NCBI RefSeq assembly: GCF_041020765.1
Contig: NZ_JBEUEJ010000022.1
DNA length: 64,000 nucleotides
Direction: 5' to 3' (one strand)
DNA from: Kineococcus terrestris
GTDB lineage: Bacteria; Actinomycetota; Actinomycetes; Actinomycetales; Kineococcaceae
Part shown: positions 25,682 to 35,334 of the stretch, one piece after another
How positions within the stretch are numbered: the stretch's first letter is position 1
How the letters are laid out: each line of letters starts with the position of its first letter
Notes under the pieces: generated by a model
Databases searched by the model: none
Told to the model about the DNA's origin: nothing
The model's input: the letters and a program-made list of their open reading frames with translations, nothing else
Translations under genes and position numbers: made by a program

Positions 25682-26787
25682 AGCACGACCACCGAGCGCA
25701 GCACCTCGCCGCGGCCCATGGTCGCGAACGCCTCCTCGACGTCGCCCTGGCCGATGCGCTCGGTGACGAAGGCGTCCAGCGGCAGGCGGCCGGCGGCGTG
25801 CAGCTCCAGCAGCGCGGGGAAGTCGCGCTCGGGCAGGCAGTCGCCGTACCAGGAGCTCTTCAGCGCCCCGCCGCGGCCGAAGACGTCCAGCAGCGGCACC
25901 TGCAGCTGCATCTGCGGCGTCGGGACGCCGACGAGGACGACGGTGCCGGCCAGGTCGCGGGCGTAGAACGCCTGCCGCCAGGTCTCCGGGCGCCCGACGG
26001 CGTCGATGACGACGTCCGCGCCGAAGGAGTCGGTCAGCTCCCGCACGGCGGCGACGACGCCGTCCTCGTCCAGCCCGCGCGAGTTCACGGTGTGCGTGGC
26101 GCCCAGCTGCCGCGCCCACGCCAGCTTGCGGTCGTCGAGGTCGACGGCGACCACGCGGCGGGCACCGGCCAGGACGGCCCCGGCCACGGCGGCGCAGCCG
26201 ACCCCGCCGCAGCCGATGACGGCGACGGTGTCGCCGCGCTGGACGGGGGCGGTGTTCACGGCGGCGCCGATGCCGGCCATGACGCCGCAGCCCAGCAGCC
26301 CGGCCACGGCCGGGTCCCAGCTGTCCCCGAGCACGGACGTGTCGATCCTCGTCGCCTGCCCGGCGGCGACGAGCGTCTTGGGCTGGAAGGCGCCGATGCC
26401 CAGCGCGGGCGACAGGGGCGTGCCGTCGGTCAGCGTCATCGGCTGGGAGGCGTTGTGGGTGGCGAAGCAGTACTGGGGCCGCCCGCGCTTGCAGGCGCGG
26501 CACTGCCCGCACACGGCGCGCCAGTTGAGCACGACCGGGTCGCCGACGGCGACGGTGCTCACGCCCTCGCCGACGGCGGCCACCGTGCCGGCGGCCTCGT
26601 GGCCCAGCAGGAACGGGTAGTCGTCGCTGATGCCGCCCTCGCGGTAGTGCAGGTCGGTGTGGCAGACGCCGCACGCGGCGACGTCGACGACGACCTCGCC
26701 GGCGCCCGGGTCGGGCACGACGACGTCGACGGTCTCGACGGGCGCGCCCTGGGCGCGCGAGATCACTCCGGGGACGGTCCAGGCCAT
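25678..26787 (-). CDS. mscR: S-nitrosomycothiol reductase / mycothiol-dependent formaldehyde dehydrogenase
   Basis: This class III alcohol-dehydrogenase relative oxidises S-hydroxymethylmycothiol and reduces S-nitrosomycothiol, using NAD(H). The 369-aa protein has the catalytic zinc region ACGVCHTDLHYREG and GHEAAG. The structural-zinc loop has four Cys (CGQCRACKRGRPQYC). The Rossmann motif is IGCGGVGCAAV. A -10-like TAGGGT on the minus strand (26799-26794) is 6 nt upstream of the ATG, indicating a leaderless transcript. It is coupled to the MBL hydrolase. Confidence 0.92.
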   Translation of the reverse strand: MAWTVPGVISRAQGAPVETVDVVVPDPGAGEVVVDVAACGVCHTDLHYREGGISDDYPFLLGHEAAGTVAAVGEGVSTVAVGDPVVLNWRAVCGQCRACKRGRPQYCFATHNASQPMTLTDGTPLSPALGIGAFQPKTLVAAGQATRIDTSVLGDSWDPAVAGLLGCGVMAGIGAAVNTAPVQRGDTVAVIGCGGVGCAAVAGAVLAGARRVVAVDLDDRKLAWARQLGATHTVNSRGLDEDGVVAAVRELTDSFGADVVIDAVGRPETWRQAFYARDLAGTVVLVGVPTPQMQLQVPLLDVFGRGGALKSSWYGDCLPERDFPALLELHAAGRLPLDAFVTERIGQGDVEEAFATMGRGEVLRSVVVL

Positions 26788-26888
26788 GGCCCGACCCTAG
26801 CCGCGGGGCCCGCGCCGCCGCCGTCCGGCGCGGTGGCGCGGGCGGTGGCGCGGGCGGTGGGCGCGGCGGCCGCCGGTAGCCTGATCCG

Positions 26889-28316
26889 GTGACCCTCCAC
26901 CTGTACGACAGCGCCACCGGCGCGGTGCGCGAGTTCGTGCCCCGCGTGCCCGGACGGGTGGGCGTGTACGTGTGCGGGGCCACGCCGCAGGGGTCCCCGC
27001 ACCTGGGCCACGCGCGCGCGCAGGTCGTCTTCGACGTGCTGCGCCGCTGGCTGACCGCGGGCGGGCTGGACGTCACGCTGGTGCGCAACGTCACCGACGT
27101 CGACGACAAGATCCTCGCGAAGGCGCGCGAGGCGGGCGTGGAGTGGTGGGCGCACGCCTACCGCTACGAGCGCGAGTTCAGCGCCGCCTACGACGCGCTG
27201 GGCGTGCTGCCGCCGACGGTGGAGCCGCGCGCGACCGGCCACGTGCCGGAGATGGTCGAGCTGATCGGCCGCCTCGTCGAGCGCGGCCACGCCTACCCCG
27301 CGCCGGACGGCTCCGGCGACGTCTACTTCGACGTCCGCTCCTGGCCGGAGTACGGCAGCCTGACCCGCCAGCGGCTGGAGGACCTCGCGCCGGCGGCGGA
27401 CGCCGACCCGCGCGGCAAGCGCGACCCGCGCGACTTCGCCCTGTGGAAGGGCGCCAAGGCGGACGAGCCGGCCAGCGCCTCGTGGGACACCCCGTGGGGT
27501 CGCGGCCGCCCCGGCTGGCACGTGGAGTGCTCGGCGATGGCCGGTCGCTACCTGGGCCCGGAGTTCGACGTGCACGGCGGTGGGCTGGACCTGCGCTTCC
27601 CGCACCACGAGAACGAGCAGGCGCAGTCGCGGGCGGCCGGCGACGGGTTCGCCCGGTACTGGCTGCACAACCACTTCGTGACGATGGCCGGCGAGAAGAT
27701 GAGCAAGTCCCTGGGCAACGTCCTGGGGATCCCGCACCTGCTGCGCTCGCACCGGGCGGTCGTGCTGCGCTACTACCTCGTCGCCGCGCACTACCGCACG
27801 GCGCTGGAGTTCTCGGACTCCTCGCTGGCCGAGGCCGACGCGGCGTACGGGCGGCTGGAGGGGTTCGTGCGCCGCGCCGCCGAGCGCCTGGGACCCGGGG
27901 CGCCGGCGTCCGCGGCGGAGCTGCCCCCGGGTTTCGCGGAGGCGCTGGACGACGACCTCGGCACGCCCGCGGCGGTCGCCTCCCTGCACGAGGCGGTCCG
28001 CCGCGGCAACCAGGCGCTGGCCGCCGGGGCGCCGGACGCGGAGCTGGCGCCGGCCCTGGCGCAGGTGCGGGCGGGGCTGGCGGTGCTGGGCCTGGACCCG
28101 CTCGCCGAGCCGTGGGCGTCGCAGGAGACCGGCTCGGGCGCCGAGCGCCGCGTGCTGGACGCGCTCGTCGGGGCGCGGCTGGACGAGCGCGCGGCCGCCC
28201 GCGCGGCGCGCGACTTCGCGACGGCCGACGCCGTGCGCGACGGCCTGGAGGCGGCGGGGATCGTCGTCGAGGACACGCCCACCGGTGCGCGGTGGTCGCT
28301 GGAGGGTGGGCAGTAG
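26889..28316 (+). CDS. cysS: Cysteinyl-tRNA synthetase
   Basis: This class I synthetase charges tRNA-Cys. The 475-aa protein has zinc-binding Cys in VYVCGATPQ, an HIGH-type motif SPHLGHAR, GWHVECSAM, FPHHENEQAQS, and KMSKS in GEKMSKSLGN. Its length, full C-terminal anticodon domain and rlmB neighbour separate it from the related mycothiol ligase MshC. A -10-like TAGCCT (26877-26882) lies 6 nt before the GTG, so it is probably leaderless. Confidence 0.95.
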   Translation: MTLHLYDSATGAVREFVPRVPGRVGVYVCGATPQGSPHLGHARAQVVFDVLRRWLTAGGLDVTLVRNVTDVDDKILAKAREAGVEWWAHAYRYEREFSAAYDALGVLPPTVEPRATGHVPEMVELIGRLVERGHAYPAPDGSGDVYFDVRSWPEYGSLTRQRLEDLAPAADADPRGKRDPRDFALWKGAKADEPASASWDTPWGRGRPGWHVECSAMAGRYLGPEFDVHGGGLDLRFPHHENEQAQSRAAGDGFARYWLHNHFVTMAGEKMSKSLGNVLGIPHLLRSHRAVVLRYYLVAAHYRTALEFSDSSLAEADAAYGRLEGFVRRAAERLGPGAPASAAELPPGFAEALDDDLGTPAAVASLHEAVRRGNQALAAGAPDAELAPALAQVRAGLAVLGLDPLAEPWASQETGSGAERRVLDALVGARLDERAAARAARDFATADAVRDGLEAAGIVVEDTPTGARWSLEGGQ

Positions 28317-28318
28317 CA

Positions 28319-29287
28319 GTGGCAGGCAACTCGAAGCGCCGCGGCGCGGTGAGCAAGGGCAAGAAGGGCCCCACGAGCGGCACCGGGGGCAAGAACCGGC
28401 GCTCGCTGGAGGGCCGGGGGCCGACGCCGAAGGCGACGGAGCGCACCGGCCACCCGGCCGCCGCGCGCGCCGCGCGCGCCGCGCACCGGGCGGCGACGAC
28501 GAACCGCCCCGCGGGCACCGCGCCGGCCCGGCGCACCCGCTCCTCGCAGGGCGACACCGAGTGGATCGCCGGGCGCAACTCCCTCGTGGAGGCCCTGCGG
28601 GCCGGCCTGCCGATCACGGCGGTGTACGTCGCCAGCCGGATCGACTCCGACGAGCGCGTCAAGGAGGTGCTGTCGGCCGCCGGTGACCGCGGCATCCCGC
28701 TGCTGGAGGCCTCGCGCGCCGACCTGGACCGCTTCACCGACGGCGCCGTGCACCAGGGCCTGGCCGCGACGGTGCCGCCGTACAAGTACGCGCACCCGCA
28801 GGACCTGCTGGAGCGGGCGACCGGCTGGGGGGTGCCGCCGCTGGTGGTCGCGCTGGACGGGGTGACCGACCCGCGCAACCTGGGCGCGGTGGTGCGCTCG
28901 GCGGCCGCGTTCGGCGCGCACGGCGTCGTGGTGCCCGAGCGCCGCGCGGCGGGCATGACGGCCTCGGCGTGGAAGACGTCGGCGGGCGCGGCGGCCCGCG
29001 TGCCGGTGGCGCGCGCGACGAACCTCACCCGCACGCTGCAGGAGTACCAGGCGGCCGGGCTGTTCGTCGTCGGCCTGGACGCCGACGGCGACGTGGAGCT
29101 GCCGGAGCTGCGGCTGGCGGACGGCCCGCTGGTGGTCGTGGTCGGCGCCGAGGGCGCGGGCCTGTCGCGGCTGGTGCGCGAGACGTGCGACCAGGTGGTC
29201 AGCATCCCGATGGCGGCCTCCGTGGAGTCGCTGAACGCCGGGGTGGCCGCGGGCATCGCGCTGTACGAGGTGTCCCGGCACCGCTGA
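28319..29287 (+). CDS. rlmB: 23S rRNA 2'-O-ribose methyltransferase (TrmH/RlmB family)
   Basis: The 322-aa SPOUT methyltransferase has a basic, Lys/Arg/Gly-rich N-terminal extension of about 75 aa. A substrate-binding domain (WIAGRNSLVEALRAG) and the knotted SAM domain follow, with DPRNLGAVVRSAAAFGAHGVVVP, VVGAEGAGLSRL and IPMAASVESLNAGVAAGIALYE. It presumably methylates 23S rRNA (G2251-type site). It starts 2 nt after cysS, so the pair is one operon, as in mycobacteria. Confidence 0.93.
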   Translation: MAGNSKRRGAVSKGKKGPTSGTGGKNRRSLEGRGPTPKATERTGHPAAARAARAAHRAATTNRPAGTAPARRTRSSQGDTEWIAGRNSLVEALRAGLPITAVYVASRIDSDERVKEVLSAAGDRGIPLLEASRADLDRFTDGAVHQGLAATVPPYKYAHPQDLLERATGWGVPPLVVALDGVTDPRNLGAVVRSAAAFGAHGVVVPERRAAGMTASAWKTSAGAAARVPVARATNLTRTLQEYQAAGLFVVGLDADGDVELPELRLADGPLVVVVGAEGAGLSRLVRETCDQVVSIPMAASVESLNAGVAAGIALYEVSRHR

Positions 29288-29340
29288 GCCGCTGGCGCGG
29301 GTGCCGTCCGAGCAGGGTCCGATCGACGAGGGGGTGCGGG

Positions 29341-29889
29341 GTGGCTGAGCCCCGCTGGCTGTCCGCGCAGGAGCGGCGGGTGTGGCTGCGCGTCAGCGCG
29401 CTCATCGAGCTGCTGCCGGCGGCGCTGGACGCGCAGCTGCAGCGCGACGCGGACCTGACGATGACGGCGTACCTGACGCTGGCGATGCTGTCGGAGGAGC
29501 CGGACCGGCGGCTGCGGATGAGCGAGCTGGGCGCCCGCTCCAACGCCAGCCCCTCGCGGATGTCGCACGTCGTGGCGCGCCTGGAGCGCGACGGCTACGT
29601 GCGCCGCGAGCGCAGCCGCGAGGACGGGCGCGGGCAGGTCGCCGTGCTCACCGACGCCGGCTGGGACAAGGTCGTCGCGACGGCGCCCGGGCACGTGGAG
29701 CGCGTGCGGGAGCTGGTGTTCGACCCGCTGGAGGGCGTCGACGTCGAGCAGCTGGACCGCGCCGCGCGCCGGCTGCTGGAGGTCCTGGACCCGTGCTCCC
29801 GGTTCGCGGCGACGGCGATGGCCCGCGACATGGACGGCCCGGAGGACGCTGCCGGGTCCCGCGACGAGGACGGGGCCCCCTCTGCCTGA
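29341..29889 (+). CDS. MarR-family transcriptional regulator
   Basis: The 182-aa protein has the MarR winged helix: RMSELGARSNASPSRMSHVVARLERDGYV, then RRERSREDGRGQVAVLTDAGWDK. N- and C-terminal helices are suited to dimerisation. The ligand and targets are unknown. It lies 53 bp after rlmB on the same strand and converges on the epimerase gene. A GAGGGGGTG stretch precedes the GTG. Confidence 0.88.
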   Translation: MAEPRWLSAQERRVWLRVSALIELLPAALDAQLQRDADLTMTAYLTLAMLSEEPDRRLRMSELGARSNASPSRMSHVVARLERDGYVRRERSREDGRGQVAVLTDAGWDKVVATAPGHVERVRELVFDPLEGVDVEQLDRAARRLLEVLDPCSRFAATAMARDMDGPEDAAGSRDEDGAPSA

Positions 29890-29934
29890 GCGGTGGGAGC
29901 CCCGTCACGGCGGCGCCGTCCTCAGACGCCGCCC

Positions 29935-30822
29935 TCAGACGTGGTCGCGCCAGCTGTGCTGCGGCTCGTAGCCGAGCAGCCGGCGGGCCTTGTCGATGCT
30001 CAGCAGGGTCTCGTGCTCGCCGAGCTCGCGGCGCACCTCGACGTCCGGGTACACCTGCGCCATGAGCTCCGCCGAAGAGCGGCTCATGACGGTGTCGGCG
30101 TTGGCGATGACGAACACCTCGACGCCAGGGCCGGTGCGCTGCAGCGAGCGCCGCACGGCCTGCGCGCCGTCGCGGGCGTCGATGTAGCCCCACAGGTTCC
30201 ACCTGCGCAGGTGCGGGTCGGCGTCGAACGACGGGAACCGGGCGTAGTCCTCCACGTGCATGACGTTGGAGAAGCGCAGGCCCGTCATCGTCAGCTCCGG
30301 CTGCCACCGGCAGAAGTGGTGCGCCATCTCCTCCTCGAGCGCCTTGACGAGGGAGTAGGTGGACTCGGGGCGGACCCGGTACTCCTCGTCCAGCGGCGCG
30401 TACGGCGGGGGAGCGCTGTCGAAGGGCAGGCCGAGCAGCGTCTCGCTGGAGGCCCACACCACGTTCCGCACGCCCGCGGCGCGGGCGGCGTCGAAGACGT
30501 TCCAGGTGGCCGCGGAGTTGTTGCGGAACGTGGCGGAGTTGCTCGTCAGCCCGGGGGCGGGGACCGCCGCCAGGTGCACGACGCCGTCGAAGGGGCCGGG
30601 CCGCTCGTCGGTGCGCCCGGCGATCGCCTCGACCACCTGCCCGTGGTCGGTGAGGTCGATCCGCGCGAACTGCGCGTCGTCGTCCTCGCGCAGCGTCGAC
30701 GGTCGCACCTGGTCGAGTGCGAGCACCGACCACCCGTGGTCGAGCAGGTCGCGCAGTACGACGCGGCCCAGCTTGCCCGCGGCGCCGGTCAGCGCGACGC
30801 GGGGCTTGGTCTGGTCGGTCAA
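29935..30822 (-). CDS. NAD-dependent epimerase/dehydratase-family oxidoreductase
   Basis: The 295-aa extended-SDR protein has an N-terminal TGAAGKLG nucleotide motif, VVHLAAVPAP, and the catalytic YSLVK (YxxxK). A region DEEYRVRPESTYSLVK resembles uronate dehydrogenases. The substrate is probably a sugar or sugar nucleotide. It is co-directional with, and 21 bp downstream of, the DUF4032 gene. Confidence 0.85.
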   Translation of the reverse strand: MTDQTKPRVALTGAAGKLGRVVLRDLLDHGWSVLALDQVRPSTLREDDDAQFARIDLTDHGQVVEAIAGRTDERPGPFDGVVHLAAVPAPGLTSNSATFRNNSAATWNVFDAARAAGVRNVVWASSETLLGLPFDSAPPPYAPLDEEYRVRPESTYSLVKALEEEMAHHFCRWQPELTMTGLRFSNVMHVEDYARFPSFDADPHLRRWNLWGYIDARDGAQAVRRSLQRTGPGVEVFVIANADTVMSRSSAELMAQVYPDVEVRRELGEHETLLSIDKARRLLGYEPQHSWRDHV

Positions 30823-30843
30823 GGGTTCTCCTCGGGCAGGGGG

Positions 30844-32157
30844 TCAGTCGTCCGCGACGACGCGGATGGCCTGGGTGTCGACGCCGAGCACGGCGCGCTC
30901 GTCGGGCTTGCCCGGCAGGACGGCCTCGACGTAGGAGTGCACGGCCTCGTCGAGGCCGACGTCGCGCCCGGCGCGCTCGGACAGGTACCAGCGGTGCTCG
31001 AGCACCTCGTGGAACAGCTCGGGGCCCTCCAGCTTGCCGCGCAGCTCGCGCGGCACGGCCCGCTGCACGGGTTCGAAGACCTCGCCCATCCAGTCGTGGG
31101 CGACGATCTCCTCGTCCTCGTTCTGCCGGTCGGCGGCGGCCATGTAGGAGTCGAGGTCGTTGAGCAGGCGGCGGGCCTGGTTCTCCTCGGCGTCCAGGCC
31201 GGTCAGGCGCAGCAGGCGGCGGGAGTGGTGGCCGGCGTCGACGACCTTGGGCTCGATGCGCACCGACGTGCCGTCGATGTCGGTGGTGATGGCCAGCTCG
31301 CCGACGTCGAAGCCGAGGTCGTTCAGGCGCCGGATGCGCGCCTCGACGCGCCAGCGCTCGCCCCGCTCGAAGGACTCCGGCTCGGTCAGCTCCGACCACA
31401 GGGCGCGGTAGCGGGAGATGATGCGGTCGGAGATGGCGATGACGTCGTCCATGTCGACCTCGAGCGCCCCGCTGGCCACGACGTCCATGAGCTCGCCGGC
31501 GATGTTGGTGCGCGCCACGTCCAGGTCGTACTCGCGCTGGCCGGTGGACAGCTCGTCGTACAGCTCGCCGGTCTCGGCGTCCACGAGGTAGGCGGCGAAG
31601 GCGCCGGCGTCGCGGCGGAACAGCGTGTTGGACAGCGACACGTCGCCCCAGTAGAAGCCGGTCAGGTGCAGGCGCACGAGCAGCACGGCGAGGGCGTCGA
31701 CGGCGCGCTTGGCGGTGTCGGGGCGCAGCGTCTGGCTGTAGAGGGCCCGGTAGGGCAGGGAGTACTGCAGGTGCCGGGTGATGAGGACGGAGTTCAGCGG
31801 CTCGCCGTCGCGGTCGGCGCGGCCGGTGATGACGGCGACGGGGGAGACCGAGGGCACCTCGAGCCGGTTGAGCAGGCGCAGCATGCGGTACTCGCGGTGG
31901 GCGATCTCCGCGTTCGTCTCCTTGACGGCGATGACGCGGTTGCCGATCTTCACGAAGCGCACGACGTGCCGGCTGATGCCGCGCGGCAGGGCCGCGAGGT
32001 GCTTGTCGGGCCACTCCTCCAGCGGCACCTCCCACGGCAGGTCCAGCAGCTCGGGGTAGGGGCGGGCCGCGGTGATCTGCAGGGACTGCGCGGCCGCCGT
32101 GCGGGACGCGGCGGTGCCGGGCGCGGTCGTGCCGGTGGTCGTGGTCGGCGTGCTCAC
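30844..32157 (-). CDS. DUF4032 protein with kinase-like N-terminal region
   Basis: The 437-aa protein matches the DUF4032 architecture. After a Thr/Ala-rich tail comes a lipopolysaccharide-kinase-like segment (VRFVKIGNRVIAVKETNAEIAHREYRML, then LHLTGFYWGDVSLSNTLF and AYLVDAETGELY). These resemble the Lys, Asp-x4-N and Asp positions of a protein-kinase fold. The C-terminal DUF4032 domain includes HDWMGEVFEPV and HRWYLSERAGRDV. GGGAGG lies 8 nt before the GTG. The function is unknown. Confidence 0.85.
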   Translation of the reverse strand: MSTPTTTTGTTAPGTAASRTAAAQSLQITAARPYPELLDLPWEVPLEEWPDKHLAALPRGISRHVVRFVKIGNRVIAVKETNAEIAHREYRMLRLLNRLEVPSVSPVAVITGRADRDGEPLNSVLITRHLQYSLPYRALYSQTLRPDTAKRAVDALAVLLVRLHLTGFYWGDVSLSNTLFRRDAGAFAAYLVDAETGELYDELSTGQREYDLDVARTNIAGELMDVVASGALEVDMDDVIAISDRIISRYRALWSELTEPESFERGERWRVEARIRRLNDLGFDVGELAITTDIDGTSVRIEPKVVDAGHHSRRLLRLTGLDAEENQARRLLNDLDSYMAAADRQNEDEEIVAHDWMGEVFEPVQRAVPRELRGKLEGPELFHEVLEHRWYLSERAGRDVGLDEAVHSYVEAVLPGKPDERAVLGVDTQAIRVVADD

Positions 32158-32200
32158 GCGCTCATCCTCCCAGGAGGGGCGGGGGACCGGGGTTCCAGCG

Positions 32201-32242
32201 CGCGGCAGGGCCGCCACCCCGCGGGGTGACGGCCCTGCCGCG
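32201..32242 (-). terminator. Hairpin terminator after ugpC
   Basis: CGCGGCAGGGCCG (32201-32213) pairs perfectly with 32230-32242. The inner CACCCC/GGGGTG extends the stem with a single C-A mismatch. It lies just past the ugpC stop and before the DUF4032 start, separating the two minus-strand units. Confidence 0.8.
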
Positions 32243-32256
32243 TGAGCGCGAGCGCG

Positions 32257-33339
<1,083 letters not shown>

Positions 33340-33542
33340 GTCGTGTGCGTCCTCTCCACCGGCAGGTACGTGCCGGACGATCCGTCGTGGATGGACCCGG
33401 CCGCGTGCGGCGCCCGGGCGCTCTTCGGTTGTGCCGGGACGGGGATCGCCTCAGGCGGACGGCCTGGGAGTCACCCGCGACTCCGACCCCGCGGCGCCGT
33501 CGCCGTGCGGTCGCGGCGTCGCGGTGCAGCGATGGTGCACCA

Positions 33543-33556
33543 GGAAAGCGCTTGCG
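33543..33556. promoter_or_regulatory. LacI-type operator-like palindrome
   Basis: GGAAAGCGCTTGCG contains the perfect 8-bp palindrome AAGCGCTT. It shares the AGCGCT centre with the two 16-bp operators of the sugar locus. It lies in the 290-bp interval between ugpC (minus) and khtT (plus), 204 bp before the former and 74 bp before the latter. It may control ugpC, but no promoter could be tied to it. Confidence 0.45.
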
Positions 33557-33629
33557 TCCAGGGGTGTGACCCAGTCCACACGCCCGCCGGGCGGCGCCGG
33601 GCGCCCGGTCGCGGGGCCAGACTGGCCCC

Positions 33630-34112
33630 GTGGACCTGGAGGAGACCAAGCTGCCGGGCGTCGGCCTGCGCCACGACTTCACGACCTCGCGCGGGCGCCG
33701 CGTGGGCGTGGTGTCCCAGCGCGGCGGCGAGCGCGAGCTGCTGCTGTACAGCGAGGACGACCCGGACGCCTGCCAGGCGGTGATCGACCTGGAGGCCGAC
33801 GAGGCCGAGGTGCTGGCCGAGCTGCTCGGCCAGCCGCGCGTCGTCGAGCGGCTGGCGCGCCTGCGCGAGCAGGTCGAGGGGCTGGCCACCGAGGGGGTCT
33901 ACATCGAGGCCGGCTCGCCCTACGCGGGCCGGACGCTGGGCGACGCCGCCGTGCGCAGCCGCACGGGCGCCTCCGTGGTGGCCGTGGTGCGCGCCGGGGA
34001 GGTCGTGCCGTCCCCGCGGCCCTCGCACGTGTTCGAGGTGGGGGACAAGGTCGTCGTCGTGGGCACCGCCGAGGGCGTGCGGGCCACGGCCGAGCTGCTC
34101 GCGCGCGGCTGA
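33630..34112 (+). CDS. khtT: KhtT-like regulatory subunit of K+/H+ antiporter
   Basis: The 160-aa cytosolic protein has an N-terminal regulatory domain (LEETKLPGVGLRHDFTTSRGRRVGVV) and a C-terminal TrkA-C/RCK_C domain (residues about 75-160). The latter includes SPYAGRTLGDAAVRSRTGASVVAVVRAGE and FEVGDKVVVVGT. Bacillus KhtT gates the KhtU antiporter and its RCK_C domain binds c-di-AMP. It precedes khtU by 7 bp. Confidence 0.88.
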   Translation: MDLEETKLPGVGLRHDFTTSRGRRVGVVSQRGGERELLLYSEDDPDACQAVIDLEADEAEVLAELLGQPRVVERLARLREQVEGLATEGVYIEAGSPYAGRTLGDAAVRSRTGASVVAVVRAGEVVPSPRPSHVFEVGDKVVVVGTAEGVRATAELLARG

Positions 34113-34119
34113 GCCGCCC

Positions 34120-35298
34120 GTGCACACGGCGGCGCTGCTCGTCGAGCTCGGGGCGGTCGTCCTCGGGCTCGGGCTCCTGGGGCGGCTCGCCGGCCGGGTG
34201 GGCGTCTCGCCCGTGCCGCTGTACCTGCTGGCCGGCCTGGCCTTCGGCGTCGGCGGGATCCTGCCGCTGGACGCCCCCGAGGAGTTCCTCGACGCGGCCG
34301 CGGAGGTCGGCGTCGTCATGCTCCTGCTGCTGCTGGGGCTGGAGTACACCGCGGGCGACCTGCTGGGGAACCTGCGCCGGCAGGCCCCCGTCGGCGTCCT
34401 CGACCTCCTGCTCAACGGCCTGCCCGGCGCGGCGGTGGCGCTGCTGCTGGGCTTCGGGCCGGTCGGCGCGCTGGCCATGTTCGGGGTGACGGCCATCAGC
34501 TCCTCGGGGATCGTCGCCAAGGTCCTGTCCGACCTGGGCCGGCTGGGCAACCGGGAGACCCCGAGCGTCCTGGGGGTCCTCGTGCTGGAGGACCTGCAGA
34601 TGGCCGTCTACCTGCCGGTGCTGACGGCCGTCCTGGCCGCCTCCAGCGCCTGGGCGGCCACCCGCTCCGTCCTGATCGCCCTGGCGTGCCTGGTGGCCGC
34701 GTTCGTCGTGGCGCTGCGCTGGGGCTCGACCGTGTCCCGGTTCGTCTCCGGCGGCTCGCGCGAGGTGACGCTGCTGCGGGTGCTGGGCCTGGCCCTGCTG
34801 GTGGCCGGGATCGCCGAGGCGCTGCACGTGTCGGCGGCCGTGGGGGCGTTCCTGCTGGGCATCAGCCTGTCCGACGACCTCGACGAGGACGCCCGCCGGT
34901 CCCTGGAACCGCTGCGGGACCTGTTCGCGGCCGTCTTCTTCGTCTCCTTCGGCCTGAGGACGGACCCGGCGGTCCTGCCGCCCGTGCTCGTCCCCGCGGT
35001 CGCCCTCGTGGTCGTGGGGATCGCCACCAAGCTCGTCACCGGCTGGGTCGCCGCGGCCCGCGCCGGGGTGGCCGTGCCCGGGCGTGTGCGCGCCGGCGCG
35101 GCGCTGGTACCGCGCGGGGAGTTCTCGATCGTCATCGCCGGGCTGGCCACCGCGGGCGGGGTCGACCCGCGGCTGGGCGCCCTGGCCGCCGCCTACGTCC
35201 TGCTGCTGGCGGTCCTGGGCCCGCTGCTGGCGCGCTGGGCCGACCCCGTCGGACGGGCCTGGGCGCGCCGCCGGCGGGCCGCCGCCGTCCGGGCCTGA
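34120..35298 (+). CDS. khtU: KhtU-like CPA2 K+/H+ antiporter
   Basis: The 392-aa protein has about 12 hydrophobic helices in the CPA2 (Na+/H+ exchanger) pattern. Landmarks are GRVGVSPVPLYLLAGLAFG, LLLLLGLEYTAGDL, TAISSSGIVAKVLSDLGRLG and a late FLLGISLSDDLDEDARRSLEPL-type loop. It should export K+ in exchange for H+, controlled by KhtT. It ends 36 bp from convergent otsB. Confidence 0.9.
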   Translation: MHTAALLVELGAVVLGLGLLGRLAGRVGVSPVPLYLLAGLAFGVGGILPLDAPEEFLDAAAEVGVVMLLLLLGLEYTAGDLLGNLRRQAPVGVLDLLLNGLPGAAVALLLGFGPVGALAMFGVTAISSSGIVAKVLSDLGRLGNRETPSVLGVLVLEDLQMAVYLPVLTAVLAASSAWAATRSVLIALACLVAAFVVALRWGSTVSRFVSGGSREVTLLRVLGLALLVAGIAEALHVSAAVGAFLLGISLSDDLDEDARRSLEPLRDLFAAVFFVSFGLRTDPAVLPPVLVPAVALVVVGIATKLVTGWVAAARAGVAVPGRVRAGAALVPRGEFSIVIAGLATAGGVDPRLGALAAAYVLLLAVLGPLLARWADPVGRAWARRRRAAAVRA

Positions 35299-35334
35299 CG
35301 CTCCGCGCCCCGGCCCGCGCGGGTCGCCGGCGGG

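Noticed and set aside
26889..28316. Possible MshC (mycothiol ligase) instead of CysS
   Set aside because: Full length of 475 aa with a C-terminal anticodon-type region and the classical cysS-rlmB linkage favour CysS; MshC is shorter.
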